Assembly (NCBI RefSeq): GCF_001423495.1 | Contig: NZ_LMOG01000021.1 | Span: forward strand, 6,031 to 70,030 | Length of the DNA: 64,000 bases | Source of the DNA: Xanthomonas sp. Leaf131 | GTDB taxonomy: Bacteria > Pseudomonadota > Gammaproteobacteria > Xanthomonadales > Xanthomonadaceae | Direction of reading: 5' to 3' | Shown here: one piece after another, positions 49,505-59,798 of the stretch | How the letters are laid out: the number at the start of each line of letters is the position of its first letter | Position numbering within the stretch: position 1 is the stretch's first letter | Notes under the pieces: generated by a model | Seen by the model: the letters and a program-made list of their open reading frames with translations, nothing else | What the model was told of the DNA's origin: nothing | Databases searched by the model: none | Translations under genes and position numbers: made by a program

Positions 49505-50824
49505 TCACGATTCCCAGTCTTCGCGGCGATCCGGCAGCATCGCGCGCAGCGGTGCACCGTCGTCGGTGGCCGCCAGCCGTTCGGCTTCGACCATCGGCAA
49601 ATCGACCTCCAGCAACCAGCCATCCTCGTCGGATTGCTCGTTGCGGATCACTTCCAGCTGATGCAACTTGGAGCGCAAGCGCCCGGCCGACGGCGGCAAG
49701 CGCAGTTGCCCGGTCAGATGACGCAGATCCAGTCGCTGACCCAATGCGTGCTGCAATTCTTCCAGCCCGCGTCCATCGCGCGCAGAGACCCACACGCGTT
49801 CGCGCCGCGCCTGGTCGGGAATGCCGTCCTGTGCATCGTGACGCACTTGCGCGCCCTCGATCTTGTCGATCTTGTTGAACACCAGCAGCTGCGGAAGATC
49901 GCCTGCGCCCACCGCCTGCAATACCTCATCCACCTGCAAGATGCGTTCTTCGCGCAACGGATCGGCCGCATCAACGATGTGCAGCAACAGATCGGCGTCG
50001 CGCGCTTCGGACAAGGTCGAACGGAACGCGGCAACCAGTTGGTGCGGCAGATCGCGCACGAAGCCGACCGTATCGGCCAGGATCGCACTGCCGCCCGGCA
50101 ACGCGATGCGGCGCACGGTCGGGTCCAGCGTGGCGAACAATTGATCGGCCACGTAGGCCTCGGCACCGGTCAGTGCATTGAACAGCGTCGATTTGCCGGC
50201 ATTGGTATAGCCAACCAAGGCAATCCGCGGCAATTCGCTGCGCATGCGCGCGCGACGCATCTGGGTGCGCTGCACCTCGACTTTTTCCAGCCGCTGCTGC
50301 AACTGTTCCACCCGCTTCTGCAGCAGGCGACGGTCGGTTTCCAGCTGGGTTTCGCCGGGGCCGCGCAGGCCGATCGCACCACCGCGCTGACGCTCCAGGT
50401 GGGTCCAGCCGCGCACCAGCCGGGTGGCCATATGCCGCAACTGCGCCAGCTCGACCTGCAGCTTGCCTTCATGGCTGCGCGCACGTTGCGCGAAGATGTC
50501 CAGGATCAAGCCGGTGCGGTCGATCACGCGCCGCTCCAGATAGCGCTCCAGATTGCGCTCCTGGCCTGGCGACAAGGTGTGGTTGACCAACACCAGATCC
50601 GCGCCGGTCGCCTCGGCCGCCGCCTTGACCTCTTCCAGCTTGCCGCTGCCGATCAGGGTCGACGGGCTCGGTTTATCGATGCGCGCGGTGAGCGTGGCCG
50701 CGATCGTGGCGCCCGCCGACTTTGCGAGGTCGGCGAACTCCTCCAGCACATCCTCTTCGGCAGGCCCACCGGCGTGGGTCTGAATCAACAACGCGTGTTC
50801 ACCCTTACGTGAGCGATCAAACAC
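49505..50824 (-). CDS. hflX: Ribosome-splitting GTPase HflX
   Basis: 439 residues. N-terminal HflX domain (LIGSGKLEEV, VLVNHTLSPGQERNLE, RTGLILDIFAQRARSHEGKLQVELAQL, GPGETQLETDRR), then a G domain: GYTNAGKST (P-loop), ATLDPTVRR, DTVGFVRDLP (G3) and NKID (G4). Start codon is GTG at 50824 with GGAG seven bases upstream, overlapping the hfq stop (TAATGGAG). hfq-hflX order is as in E. coli. Confidence 0.96.
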   Translation of the reverse strand: MFDRSRKGEHALLIQTHAGGPAEEDVLEEFADLAKSAGATIAATLTARIDKPSPSTLIGSGKLEEVKAAAEATGADLVLVNHTLSPGQERNLERYLERRVIDRTGLILDIFAQRARSHEGKLQVELAQLRHMATRLVRGWTHLERQRGGAIGLRGPGETQLETDRRLLQKRVEQLQQRLEKVEVQRTQMRRARMRSELPRIALVGYTNAGKSTLFNALTGAEAYVADQLFATLDPTVRRIALPGGSAILADTVGFVRDLPHQLVAAFRSTLSEARDADLLLHIVDAADPLREERILQVDEVLQAVGAGDLPQLLVFNKIDKIEGAQVRHDAQDGIPDQARRERVWVSARDGRGLEELQHALGQRLDLRHLTGQLRLPPSAGRLRSKLHQLEVIRNEQSDEDGWLLEVDLPMVEAERLAATDDGAPLRAMLPDRREDWES

Positions 50825-50835
50825 GCACTACTCCA

Positions 50836-51114
50836 TTACTGCTCGACGTCGTCATCTTCCGCCTGGTTGCCTTCATTGGGTTGCACATAACCACCGCCCG
50901 GCCCCACACGCACATTGCGCGCCGGCACGACGGTGGAGATGGCGTGCTTGTAAACCATCTGACTCACGGTATTGCGTAGCAGGACCACGAACTGGTCGAA
51001 CGACTCGATCGTGCCCTGCAGCTTGATGCCGTTGACCAGATACACAGAGACCGGCACCCGCTCGCGCCGCAGCGCGTTGAGAAATGGATCCTGTAAAGAT
51101 TGCCCCTTAGCCAT
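50836..51114 (-). CDS. hfq: RNA chaperone Hfq
   Basis: Hexameric Sm-like protein that pairs small RNAs with messages. 92 residues: [31 protein letters not shown] (Sm1) and [14 protein letters not shown] (Sm2, with the KH pair of the proximal site). The C-terminal tail is short and acidic ([12 protein letters not shown]), shorter than in E. coli. Between miaA and hflX. Confidence 0.97.
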   Translation of the reverse strand: MAKGQSLQDPFLNALRRERVPVSVYLVNGIKLQGTIESFDQFVVLLRNTVSQMVYKHAISTVVPARNVRVGPGGGYVQPNEGNQAEDDDVEQ

Positions 51115-51191
51115 CGAAAATTCCTCTTCATTATTGTTCTTATTGTCCCGGTCGACACCTGCCATCCCCAGCCGGCCCCGGAAACGGGATG

Positions 51192-52175
51192 TTACACGCC
51201 TGAAGCCTGCCGCACACCGGGACGATGAGCGAGGAAGCCGACAAGTGCGTTTTCCAATTGATGGCGGTCACGCTCCGGATCAAACCAACGCGCGTCGAGC
51301 TCGCCACGCAGCCAGGTGAGTTGCCGTTTGGCCAGTTGACGCGTCGCATGGATCGCTTTTTCGCGGAACTGCGCCAGGCTGCCGGCACCATCCAGATACT
51401 CCCAGGCCTGGCGATAACCGACCGCGCGGATCGCAGGCAGATCCAGCGGCGCGGCAACCGCGCGCAGTTGCGGCAGCGCGCGCAGACGCTCCACTTCTGC
51501 CAGAAAATCCTGCGCCAGCATGGCGTCCAGTCGCTGTTCGATCCGCGCGTGCAGCACGGCGCGCTCACGCGGCGCCAGCACCACTTTCAACACCCGCACC
51601 GGTAGACGCGGGCCTGGCGGCAGCGCCTGCCAGTAACTGATCGGTCTGCCGCTGATACGGTAGACCTCCAACGCCCGCTGGATACGCTGCGGATCGGTGC
51701 TGTGGATCCGCGCCGCTGCAACCGGATCGACCTGCGCCAGTTGTGCATGCAACTCGGCCCAACCGAGTTGTTCGGCTTCGGCTGCGATCGTCAGGCGAAC
51801 CTGCGGATCGGCTTCGGGCAGCTGCGACAGCCCTTCCAGCAGGGCGCGAAAATACAGTCCGGTGCCGCCTGCGAGAATCGGCAGCTTGCCGCGCGCCACA
51901 ATCTGATCGATCGCCTGCCGCGCATCGCTGGCGAACTCCGCCGCCGAATAGATCTGCCAGGGATCGCGCAGATCGAGCAGATGATGCGGCACGGCTGCAC
52001 GCATGGCGGCATCCGGCTTGGCTGCGCCGATCTCCAACCCGCGATACACCAGTGCCGAATCGACGCTGACAATCTCGCCATTCCAGCGCTGCGCCGCTTC
52101 CAGTGCCAGCGCGGTCTTGCCGCTGGCGGTCGGGCCCATCAACGCGATCGCGAGCGGGCGTCGGTCGGCCGGCAT
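51192..52175 (-). CDS. miaA: tRNA dimethylallyltransferase
   Basis: Adds the dimethylallyl group to A37 of tRNAs reading UNN codons. 327 residues: P-loop GPTASGKT (14-21), [51 protein letters not shown] and [23 protein letters not shown] at 52175 overlaps the folP stop by one base. Confidence 0.97.
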   Translation of the reverse strand: MPADRRPLAIALMGPTASGKTALALEAAQRWNGEIVSVDSALVYRGLEIGAAKPDAAMRAAVPHHLLDLRDPWQIYSAAEFASDARQAIDQIVARGKLPILAGGTGLYFRALLEGLSQLPEADPQVRLTIAAEAEQLGWAELHAQLAQVDPVAAARIHSTDPQRIQRALEVYRISGRPISYWQALPPGPRLPVRVLKVVLAPRERAVLHARIEQRLDAMLAQDFLAEVERLRALPQLRAVAAPLDLPAIRAVGYRQAWEYLDGAGSLAQFREKAIHATRQLAKRQLTWLRGELDARWFDPERDRHQLENALVGFLAHRPGVRQASGV

Positions 52176-53077
52176 CAGTCCTCGTCCGGCCAACGGATGG
52201 TCGGTACCGAAGGCGCGCTCACGCGCGGCACGGGAATCGCCGACATCGCGCTCCATACCTTCAAGGCATCCACGGTCGCGGCCACATCATGCACGCGTAG
52301 CAACACCGCGCCGTGCTGCGCGGCGATCAGATGCGCGGCGACCGAACCATATACGCGGTCTGCGGCGATCTCGCGGCCGGTCAACTCGCCGATGCTGCGC
52401 TTGCGCGACAGCCCTGCCAGCACCGGCAAGCCGAATTCCTGCAGGCGCTGAAGCTGCGCCAGCACGGTCAGGTTGTGCGCGGTGGTCTTGTCGAAACCGA
52501 AGCCCGGGTCAAGGATCAGCCGGCGCTTGTCGATGCCAGCCATTTCGGCTGCAAAGATGCGCTCGGCCAGAAAGCGATGCACCTCGGCGACCACGTCGTC
52601 GTAGTGCGGCGCGTCCTGCATGGCATGCGGCGCGCTGCGTGCATGCATCAGCACCACCGGCACGCGCAATTCCGAGCCAGCGTCCAGCGCGCCCGGCGAA
52701 CGCAGCGCATAGACATCGTTGATCATGCCGGCGCCGGCCGCGACCGCCGCGCGCATCACCTCCGGCTTGTAGGTATCCACGCTGATCGGCACACTGGTTT
52801 GACGCGCCAACGCGTCGATCACCGGAATCACGCGCTGCAGTTCTTCGTCCAACGAGACCGGCGTTGCGCCAGGACGGGTGGATTCGCCGCCGATATCCAG
52901 CACCGCCGCGCCCTCCTCGACCAGACGCAGGCCGTGTGCAATGGCGGCCTCGCAGGTGGCGTGCTGGCCGCCATCGGAAAACGAATCCGGCGTGACATTG
53001 ACGATGCCCATCACCTGCGGCGCATCCAGTCGCAGGATGCGACCGGCGCAATCCAGCTTGAGGGCGGTGTCGAACAT
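52175..53077 (-). CDS. folP: Dihydropteroate synthase
   Basis: Joins p-aminobenzoate to the pterin in folate synthesis; target of sulfonamides. 300 residues. [84 protein letters not shown] and [24 protein letters not shown] are all present. ATG at 53077 has GGAG upstream. Encoded after ftsH as in E. coli. Confidence 0.96.
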   Translation of the reverse strand: MFDTALKLDCAGRILRLDAPQVMGIVNVTPDSFSDGGQHATCEAAIAHGLRLVEEGAAVLDIGGESTRPGATPVSLDEELQRVIPVIDALARQTSVPISVDTYKPEVMRAAVAAGAGMINDVYALRSPGALDAGSELRVPVVLMHARSAPHAMQDAPHYDDVVAEVHRFLAERIFAAEMAGIDKRRLILDPGFGFDKTTAHNLTVLAQLQRLQEFGLPVLAGLSRKRSIGELTGREIAADRVYGSVAAHLIAAQHGAVLLRVHDVAATVDALKVWSAMSAIPVPRVSAPSVPTIRWPDED

Positions 53078-53226
53078 CGGTGATTTCTCCTTGAATCGTT
53101 GCAATGGGTGGCGACTGGTGCGCGCCGCCGTGGCGCGCGTGTTGCGATCTGCCAACTACATGATCGATCGCCTCCGCCAGATGGCTGGGGCCGAACGCTC
53201 CGCTGGTCGGCGCCTAAACGCGTCAA

Positions 53227-53248
53227 GGCCGGGAATCGCTCCCCGGCC
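53227..53248 (-). terminator. Possible terminator after ftsH
   Basis: GGCCGGG, eight-base loop, CCCGGCC in the 206-base ftsH-folP gap; on the minus strand TTGACG follows rather than a U-run, so termination would be weak. The TTGACG could instead be a -35 for folP. Confidence 0.4.
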
Positions 53249-53283
53249 TCGATGGATGCATCTGCAGATAAGCGATTGCTCGA

Positions 53284-55224
53284 TTACACCTGCTCGGCGG
53301 GTCCTGCAATCGGCGGCAACGGACGCGGGCTACCCTTGTCGTTGTTGTTGCCACCGTCCTTGTCGGACTTGGCCCAACCGGCCGGCGGCGGCGGCTCGCG
53401 GCCTTCCATGATGGCGTCGATCTGCGGCACGTCGATGGTTTCGTACTGCAGCAACAACTGCGACATCGCGTGCAGCTTGTCCAGATTATCGGTGAGGATG
53501 GTCTTGGTCTTGCTGTAAGCCTTGTCCAGGATCGAGCGCACCACTTCGTCGATCATGCGCGCGGTTTCGTCGGAGACGTTCTTGTGCTGAGTCACCGAAC
53601 GACCCAGGAACACTTCGTCTTCTTCCTCGCCATATGCCACCGGGCCGAGCTCATCGGACAAGCCCCACTTGGTGACCATGTTGCGCGCCATCTTGGTCGC
53701 ACGCTCGATGTCGTTGGACGCACCGGTAGTGACCTTGTCGCCGCCGAAGATCAACTCCTCGGCAACGCGGCCGCCATACAGCGAGCACAGCTGGGATTCG
53801 ATCGCCACCCGGTTCATCGAGTAACGGTCGCCTTCCGGCAGGTACATGGTGACGCCCAGAGCGCGACCACGCGGAATGATGGTGACCTTGTAGACCGGGT
53901 CATGCTCCGGCACCAAACGGCCGACGATGGCATGGCCGGCTTCGTGGTACGCAGTCAGCGTCTTCTCGTCTTCGCTCATGGCCATCGAGCGGCGCTCGGC
54001 ACCCATCAGGATCTTGTCGCGGGCACGGTCGAAGTGGTCCATACGGACTTCCTTCTCGCTGCCGCGTGCGGCAAACAACGCCGCCTCGTTGCACAGGTTG
54101 GCCAGGTCGGCACCCGAGAAACCCGGCGTCCCGCGTGCGATGACCATCGGCACCACGTCGTCGGCCAGCGGCAGCTTGCGCATATGCACACGCAAAATCT
54201 GCTCGCGACCCTTCACGTCCGGCAGCCCGACCACCACCTGGCGATCGAAACGACCCGGACGCAGCAATGCCGGATCCAGCACGTCAGGGCGGTTGGTAGC
54301 CGCGATCACGATCACGCCTTCGCCGCCCTCAAAGCCGTCCATCTCGACCAGCAACTGGTTCAGGGTCTGCTCGCGTTCGTCATGCCCGCCGCCGAGACCG
54401 GCGCCGCGATGACGGCCCACCGCATCGATTTCGTCGATGAAGATGATGCACGGCGCGTGCTTCTTGGCCTGTTCGAACATGTCGCGCACACGGCTGGCGC
54501 CGACACCGACGAACATTTCGACAAAGTCCGAGCCAGAGATGCTGAAGAACGGCACCTTGGCTTCGCCGGCGATGGCGCGAGCCAGCAGCGTCTTGCCGGT
54601 ACCCGGCGGGCCGACCATCAGCACGCCGCGCGGAATCTTGCCGCCCAGCTTGGTGAACTTGGTCGGGTCGCGCAGGAAGTCGACCAGCTCGCTGACTTCT
54701 TCCTTGGCCTCGTCGCAACCGGCGACGTCGGCAAAAGTGATCTTGACCTGGTCCTCGCCCTGCAACTTGGCGCGCGATTTGCCAAAGCTCATCGCACCCT
54801 TGGCACCGCCGCCACCGCCCTGCATCTGGCGCATGATGAACAACCAGAAGCCGATGATCAGGATGACCGGCAGGAAGTTGAGCACCAACGACCAGAAGCC
54901 GGGGCCGGTGGAAGGCTTCTGGCGGGTCATTTCGATGTTCTTGCTGTACAGCACGTCGACCAGCTTGTCGTCGCGCGGACCGTAGACGGTGGCTTCGCTG
55001 CCGTCGGTGCGCTTGAAGCGGATCGCGTTGACGGCCAGGTTGGTCTCGTCGGTGTAGTCCACCGATTTGACCCGCCCGGAGTCCACTTCCTTCAGGAACT
55101 GGGTGTAGGTGATCGAGTCGGGGCCGACGCCGCCTGCCATCCGCGGCGAGAAGCTCTGGAAGACGACCATCAGCACAACCGCGACGACCACCCACAGCAG
55201 CAGATTCTTGGTCAAGTCGTTCAT
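53284..55224 (-). CDS. ftsH: ATP-dependent membrane zinc protease FtsH
   Basis: Membrane quality-control protease. 646 residues. Transmembrane helices at about 7-24 and 112-130 flank a periplasmic domain; AAA+ module with Walker A GPPGTGKT (205-212), pore loop [17 protein letters not shown], Walker B IIFIDEID (to 267) and the second region of homology [20 protein letters not shown]; metalloprotease HEAGH (427-431). The C-terminus is Pro/Asn/Asp-rich. ATG at 55224 has GGAG nine bases upstream; one at 55230 is possible. Confidence 0.97.
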   Translation of the reverse strand: MNDLTKNLLLWVVVAVVLMVVFQSFSPRMAGGVGPDSITYTQFLKEVDSGRVKSVDYTDETNLAVNAIRFKRTDGSEATVYGPRDDKLVDVLYSKNIEMTRQKPSTGPGFWSLVLNFLPVILIIGFWLFIMRQMQGGGGGAKGAMSFGKSRAKLQGEDQVKITFADVAGCDEAKEEVSELVDFLRDPTKFTKLGGKIPRGVLMVGPPGTGKTLLARAIAGEAKVPFFSISGSDFVEMFVGVGASRVRDMFEQAKKHAPCIIFIDEIDAVGRHRGAGLGGGHDEREQTLNQLLVEMDGFEGGEGVIVIAATNRPDVLDPALLRPGRFDRQVVVGLPDVKGREQILRVHMRKLPLADDVVPMVIARGTPGFSGADLANLCNEAALFAARGSEKEVRMDHFDRARDKILMGAERRSMAMSEDEKTLTAYHEAGHAIVGRLVPEHDPVYKVTIIPRGRALGVTMYLPEGDRYSMNRVAIESQLCSLYGGRVAEELIFGGDKVTTGASNDIERATKMARNMVTKWGLSDELGPVAYGEEEDEVFLGRSVTQHKNVSDETARMIDEVVRSILDKAYSKTKTILTDNLDKLHAMSQLLLQYETIDVPQIDAIMEGREPPPPAGWAKSDKDGGNNNDKGSPRPLPPIAGPAEQV

Positions 55225-55285
55225 CCTCATTGGCTCCGGTGCCCTCTACTCTTCAAATTCTTGAAACACGGTGGTCATTGGCAGC

Positions 55286-55918
55286 TTACTTGATCTGGGC
55301 ACGCTTGCCCTGACCGAGCGCATAAACTTCCGGGGAGCGCTTGCGCGAGGCCGCCGGTTTGCGAATCGTCACCTTCTCATAGCGGCGGCGAAGCTCGCGA
55401 ATGTAGTCGTCGGATCCAACACCCTGGAACAGCTTGATCAAAAATGCCCCACCCGTCTTGAGGTGGTTGTCGGCAAATTCCATCGCCAGTTCCGCCAGGT
55501 GCATCATCCGCGGTTGGTCGACCGCATCCATGCCACTCTTATTGGGGGCCATATCGGACAGCACAAGGTCCACCGGCACATCGCCCAACATCGCTTCGAA
55601 TTCCGATAGAACGGCTTGTTCCCTGAAGTCGCCATGAAGGAACTCCACCCCGGCCAGCGGGGGCATCTCCAGGATATCCAGCGCCAGTACCCGGCCGGTG
55701 TCGCCCAACGACCTGCGCACCTGCTGGCACCAGCCGCCGGGCGCGGCGCCCAGATCGACCACCACCATGTTCGGTTTGAGCAGACGGTCGCGCTGGAGCA
55801 ATTCCTCCAGCTTGTAGGCGGCGCGCGAGCGCATGCCTTCGGCCTGAGCCTTCTTCACGTAAGGGTCGGCGAAATGTTCCTTGAGCCAGCGCTGGCTGCT
55901 TTTACTGCGGGAAGGCAT
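55286..55918 (-). CDS. rlmE: 23S rRNA 2'-O-methyltransferase (U2552)
   Basis: FtsJ/RrmJ, heat-shock linked 50S maturation factor. 210 residues. SQRWLKEHFADPYVKKAQAEGMRSRAAYKLEELL, SAM site VVVDLGAAPGGWCQQV, LSDMAPNKSGMDAVDQPRMMHLAELA and FLIKLFQGVG give the K-D-K-E catalytic set. Directly upstream of ftsH as in E. coli. Confidence 0.97.
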   Translation of the reverse strand: MPSRSKSSQRWLKEHFADPYVKKAQAEGMRSRAAYKLEELLQRDRLLKPNMVVVDLGAAPGGWCQQVRRSLGDTGRVLALDILEMPPLAGVEFLHGDFREQAVLSEFEAMLGDVPVDLVLSDMAPNKSGMDAVDQPRMMHLAELAMEFADNHLKTGGAFLIKLFQGVGSDDYIRELRRRYEKVTIRKPAASRKRSPEVYALGQGKRAQIK

Positions 55919-55983
55919 TGGCAAAGGGGTCCGAACGGGTCGCCATGATACCCTGAACACCCTTTGCTTCCCTTTGATCCTGC

Positions 55984-56289
55984 ATGTCCATTGTTCTCAC
56001 CTCCGCCCAGAACCGTTTCCTGCGCGGCCAGGCCCACGATCTCAAGGCACTGCTGCAAACCGGCGGCAAAGGGGTCACGCCGGCATTTCTGGCCGAACTC
56101 GAGGAAGTGCTCGAGCGCCACGAATTGATCAAGGTGAAGGTGGCATCGGAGGATCGCGAAGCCCGCGACGCCATGATTGCCGACATTACCCAGAAGACCG
56201 GCAGCGCGCTGGTGCAGCGGATCGGCCATGTCGCCATCCTGTACCGCCCCAGCAAGGAAAAGCGCCAGATCGTGCTGCCGCGCGGCTGA
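55984..56289 (+). CDS. yhbY: CRM-domain RNA-binding protein YhbY
   Basis: Ribosome-assembly associated factor. 101 residues, one CRM domain: RFLRGQAHDLKALLQTGGKGVTPAFLAELEEVLERHELIKVKV with the GxxG loop, then the alpha/beta end RIGHVAILYRPSKEK. Divergent from rlmE with 65 bases between starts. Confidence 0.95.
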   Translation: MSIVLTSAQNRFLRGQAHDLKALLQTGGKGVTPAFLAELEEVLERHELIKVKVASEDREARDAMIADITQKTGSALVQRIGHVAILYRPSKEKRQIVLPRG

Positions 56290-56304
56290 CCGGACGAGTT
56301 CGTT

Positions 56305-56679
56305 ATGCCTTTAAGCCAGGAACATCCCGACTACACCTATGCACTGCGCGCGGCCGACGGCCGCCATGCCAAGGTGAACGAGCGAATTTTGCAGCAGAGC
56401 TTCATCCTGATGCCCGACGAGCTGGTCGAACACTGGCCGGTGCCCAGCCTGGAACAGCTCCAGGCCGGGCACATGGACGCGGTGCTGGCGCTTGCCCCGG
56501 CGGTGATCCTGCTGGGTACCGGCGAGCGCCAGCAGTTTCCGACCACCGACGTCCTGGCCGCCTGTCTGACGCGTGGTATCGGGCTGGAAGCGATGACCAA
56601 CGCGGCCGCGGCGCGCACGTATAACGTGCTGGCCAGCGAAGGCCGCCGGGTGGCGTTGGCGATGATTCTGGAAGGCTGA
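56305..56679 (+). CDS. Mth938/DUF498-domain protein
   Basis: 124 residues of the Mth938-like family (relatives include the human complex I assembly factor NDUFAF3): INQQSFILMPDELVEHWPV-like ILQQSFILMPDELVEHWPV, LAPAVILLGTGERQQFP and GIGLEAMTNAAAARTYNVLASEGRRVALAMIL. Function in bacteria unknown. It follows yhbY by 15 bases, so co-transcription is likely. Confidence 0.85.
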   Translation: MPLSQEHPDYTYALRAADGRHAKVNERILQQSFILMPDELVEHWPVPSLEQLQAGHMDAVLALAPAVILLGTGERQQFPTTDVLAACLTRGIGLEAMTNAAAARTYNVLASEGRRVALAMILEG

Positions 56680-56842
56680 ATCGGGAATCGGGAATGCAGG
56701 ACGGACTCAAGTGTCACTGTCAAGCCGATTTACTTAGCCTCAGATGCCCTGGTTTGCACTGGTTCATACCAGGTGTCACACACCCACCGATACAGCCCCG
56801 GCCCAAGGCTGTTGCGATTCCCTATTCTCGATTCCCCATTCA
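56678..56842. repeat. Element with GAATCGG-repeat arms between convergent genes
   Basis: The left arm is GAATCGGGAATCGGGAATG (56678-56696), heptad repeats of GGGAATC. The right arm (56816-56841) reads on the minus strand as GAATGGGGAATCGAGAATAGGGAATC in outline, so the arms are inverted. Each arm begins exactly on the stop codon of the flanking gene. The centre has a further small inverted repeat (CCTGGT...ACCAGG near 56749-56772). Similar GGGAATC repeats recur between Xanthomonas genes, from memory. Confidence 0.6.
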
Positions 56843-57613
56843 CTTCTTGGGCAGATACAACAGCGGATCCACTGGCTTGCCGTTGTAGCGAATCTCGAAG
56901 TGCAGCATGTCCCGGGCAGCGCCACTGCGACCCATTTCGGCGATCTGCTGGCCGGCCTTGACGCTCTGGCCTTCGTTGAGCAGGCGCTTGCGGTTGTGCC
57001 CGTAGGCGGACAGCCACTGGTCGTTGTGCTTGATGATGATCAGCTCGCCGTAGCCGACCAGGCCGGCGCCGGAATACACCACCACACCATCGGCTGCGGC
57101 ACGTACTGCCTGCCCGCTGGCACCGGCGATATCCACGCCCTGCTTGGTGGTCTCGCCGGTGACGAAGGTGCCGACCACCACGCCGTCGGCCGGCCAGCGC
57201 CACTGAAATCCACTACTGACCGGTGCAGCGATCGGCGCAGTTGGCCGCGGCGGAACCACCGTGCCGGCCGTCGAGGTGCTGCTACCCGGCTTGCTGGCAC
57301 CACCCGGATACAGCTTGAGCGTCTGGCCGGGATAGATGGTGTTCGGCGAGGACAGCCCGTTCCAGGCGGCCAGATCCGGCGCAGTGATATTGGTCCTGCG
57401 CGAAATGGCGTATAGCGTATCGCCGCGCTGGACGGTGACCGTGGCACCTGGGCGAGGCACCGAAGGACGCGGCGCCGCAGACGGACGCGAGGACGACGAA
57501 CCGCCCGCCCCAGGCGAACGCACTACCGTGGCGCTGCTACAGGCGGTCAGCCCGGCGGCGACCACGAGCATGACTGCTGTCTTACGTACCGAATTCATCT
57601 GCAACGTGCTCAT
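56840..57613 (-). CDS. nlpD: LysM/LytM lipoprotein, NlpD-like amidase activator
   Basis: 257 residues: lipoprotein signal (AAGLTAC), Ser/Pro-rich linker, LysM domain (VQRGDTLYAISRRTNITAPDLAAWNGLSSPNTIYPGQTLKLYP), second linker and a LytM domain. The LytM metal site is degenerate (KQGVDIAGA lacks the usual His; the end reads MLHFEIRYNGKPVDP), as in E. coli NlpD, which activates cell-wall amidases rather than cutting peptidoglycan. ATG at 57613 overlaps the yqaA stop by four bases; 57598 is an alternative. rpoS, the usual next gene, is absent here. Confidence 0.88.
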   Translation of the reverse strand: MSTLQMNSVRKTAVMLVVAAGLTACSSATVVRSPGAGGSSSSRPSAAPRPSVPRPGATVTVQRGDTLYAISRRTNITAPDLAAWNGLSSPNTIYPGQTLKLYPGGASKPGSSTSTAGTVVPPRPTAPIAAPVSSGFQWRWPADGVVVGTFVTGETTKQGVDIAGASGQAVRAAADGVVVYSGAGLVGYGELIIIKHNDQWLSAYGHNRKRLLNEGQSVKAGQQIAEMGRSGAARDMLHFEIRYNGKPVDPLLYLPKK

Positions 57614-58224
57614 CCGTTCATTGTCTTCCACACCAACCACCCTGCTCCCGCAGCCAGGACCGCCATGGCTACCCAGCCCAACGGCTCGATCCAGCGATGC
57701 AAGGCCGCTTCGGCGCGCGCGCCACCTAGCCGGATCGCGCCGGCCACCAGATACACCCGCTTGCCGCGCCCCACCAACATGCTGGCGATGAAGGGCAGGA
57801 TCGGCACACCGACCACGCCCGAGGCCCAGGTGAAGATCTTCAGCGGAATCGGGGTGAAGCCCACCAGTACCAGCGCCCAGAAGGCCTTCCACGGCGACTC
57901 GGCCACCAGCGCGCGCAGCATCTCGATCTGCGCCTGGATCTTCACGCTCCAACCCAGCCATTCGATCACCGGCTGCAGCGCGGCAAAGGCGAAATGGCCG
58001 AGCAGATAGCCGACCAGCGCGCCGCACACCGAGCCGATCAGGCTCAAGGTGGCGAACCACAACGCACGCTTGGGTTCGGCCAGCGACATCGGCGCCAGCA
58101 TCACTTCCGGCGGCACCGGAAAGATGAAGCCTTCCACGAAACTGAGGCCGGTCAGCAACGCGGGAGCGCGCCGGTTGCGCGACCAACGAATGGCCACGTC
58201 GTACAACGGCCCGAAGATCTTCAT
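57610..58224 (-). CDS. yqaA: YqaA-type VTT/DedA membrane protein
   Basis: 204 residues, several hydrophobic segments. ALLTGLSFVEGFIFPVPPEVMLAPMSL, GALVGYLLGHFAF and FTPIPLKIFTWASGVVGVP match the VTT/SNARE-associated fold of YqaA. Probably envelope-lipid related. Four-base overlap with nlpD implies co-translation. Confidence 0.88.
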   Translation of the reverse strand: MKIFGPLYDVAIRWSRNRRAPALLTGLSFVEGFIFPVPPEVMLAPMSLAEPKRALWFATLSLIGSVCGALVGYLLGHFAFAALQPVIEWLGWSVKIQAQIEMLRALVAESPWKAFWALVLVGFTPIPLKIFTWASGVVGVPILPFIASMLVGRGKRVYLVAGAIRLGGARAEAALHRWIEPLGWVAMAVLAAGAGWLVWKTMNG

Positions 58225-58242
58225 CGAGGAACTCTCATGGAT

Positions 58243-58923
58243 TCAATCCAGCATGCCCGACAACAGCGGGACGAACGTGACCGGCGCCAGAACCTGCTGT
58301 TCGATCGCGCCATCGGCACCGCGTGTGAGTTGCACCAACGATTGCGACGAGGCGCCACCGACCGGGGCGACCAGCCGCCCGCCGACCGCCAGTTGATCGA
58401 CCAGCGCATCGACCAGTGCCGGGGCGGCCGCCGTGACCACGATGGCATCGTAGGGGCCGTGTTCGGGCCAACCGATGCGACCGTCGTCGTGCTTGCTGCG
58501 CACGTTCATGCCCAGATGGCGGAAGCGCTTGCGCGCCTGCCGCAGCAGGTCGCCGATGCGCTCGACGGTGTAGACCTCCAGGCCCAGCGCGGCCAGGATC
58601 GCGCCCTGATAGCCGGAGCCGGTGCCCACTTCGAGCACTTTGGTCGGGCCGACCTGCAGCACCGCCTCGGTCATGCGCGCGACCACCCAGGGCTGCGAGA
58701 TGGTCTGGCCGTGGCCGATCGGCAGTGCGGTGTCTTCGTAGGCGCGCGAGGCCAGCGCTTCATCGATGAACAGATGGCGCGGCACGGTGCGCACCGCATT
58801 GAGCGTGGCTTCGTCCTGGATGCCGGCCTCGCGCAGGCGCTCGACCAGGCGGTCGCGCACGCGCTGCGAGGTCATGCCGATCCCGACCGATTCCGGTTGC
58901 AGCATGCGCAGCCTCGGCGTCAT
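58243..58923 (-). CDS. pcm: Protein-L-isoaspartate O-methyltransferase
   Basis: Repairs isoaspartyl residues. 226 residues: [43 protein letters not shown] motif [16 protein letters not shown], and the post-motif [10 protein letters not shown]. The start overlaps the surE stop by four bases (ATGA), the conserved surE-pcm stationary-phase pair. Confidence 0.96.
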   Translation of the reverse strand: MTPRLRMLQPESVGIGMTSQRVRDRLVERLREAGIQDEATLNAVRTVPRHLFIDEALASRAYEDTALPIGHGQTISQPWVVARMTEAVLQVGPTKVLEVGTGSGYQGAILAALGLEVYTVERIGDLLRQARKRFRHLGMNVRSKHDDGRIGWPEHGPYDAIVVTAAAPALVDALVDQLAVGGRLVAPVGGASSQSLVQLTRGADGAIEQQVLAPVTFVPLLSGMLD

Positions 58924-59699
58924 GCCGGTGCGTCCAATGCGGCAGTCAGACCACCGACCCAACCGGCCACGGTTTCCAGCGCCTGATAACGGGTGAGATC
59001 GACATGGATCGGGGTGATCGAGATATGCCCGGTGCGCACGGCGTGGAAATCGGTGCCGGCGCCGGCGTCCTGCTCGGGACCGGCCGGGCCGATCCAGTAC
59101 ACGGTGCGGCCGCGCGGATCGCGTTGCGGCACGCAGGGCTCGGAACGGTGGCGGTTGCCGAGCCGGGTGACTTCGAAACCGAGCACATCCGACCAGGCCA
59201 GATCCGGCACGTTGACGTTGAGGATGGTGTCGGCGGGCAAGGGATCGGATTTGAGCCGCGCCACGATCTCCACCGCTGCGCGTGCGGCGGTTTCGTAGTG
59301 ATGCGCTTCATGGTTGTGCGTCACCAGCGAGACCGCCACTGCGGGCAAACCGAGGAAGCGGCCTTCCATCGCGGCCGACACGGTGCCCGAATAGATCACG
59401 TCGTCGCCGAGATTGGCCGAATTGTTGATGCCGGAAACCACGATGTCCGGGTCGTAATCGAGCATGCCGGTGAGCGCCAGATGCACGCAGTCGGTCGGCG
59501 TGCCGGCCACCGCGCAGGTCTGCGCGTCGATGCGGCGGGTGCGGATCGGCACATCCAGCGTCAGCGAATTGCTGGCGCCGGAGCGGTCGCGGTCGGGCGC
59601 GACCACCATCACTTCATGACCGGCACGCCGCAGCGCCTCGGCCAGGATCTGGATGCCGGGGGCGTCGACACCGTCGTCGTTGCTAACCAGTACGCGCAT
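58920..59699 (-). CDS. surE: 5'/3'-nucleotidase SurE
   Basis: Survival protein, nucleotidase and exopolyphosphatase. 259 residues: metal site [10 protein letters not shown] (Asp8, Asp9), [14 protein letters not shown] and [25 protein letters not shown] carry the conserved Ser and Asn ligands. Confidence 0.97.
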   Translation of the reverse strand: MRVLVSNDDGVDAPGIQILAEALRRAGHEVMVVAPDRDRSGASNSLTLDVPIRTRRIDAQTCAVAGTPTDCVHLALTGMLDYDPDIVVSGINNSANLGDDVIYSGTVSAAMEGRFLGLPAVAVSLVTHNHEAHHYETAARAAVEIVARLKSDPLPADTILNVNVPDLAWSDVLGFEVTRLGNRHRSEPCVPQRDPRGRTVYWIGPAGPEQDAGAGTDFHAVRTGHISITPIHVDLTRYQALETVAGWVGGLTAALDAPA

Positions 59700-59798
59700 G
59701 AGACTCCTCGGAAAACCGGGTCATGATACCGGATGCGTCCCTCGCCTTCGCGCTTGATCTTCGCTTGCACCTGAGGTTGGGCACGTTACGCTGTGACC

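Noticed and set aside
56840..57613. Active zinc endopeptidase
   Set aside because: The LytM zinc ligands are not all present; KQGVDIA replaces the His-containing motif, so an NlpD-like activator is the better call.
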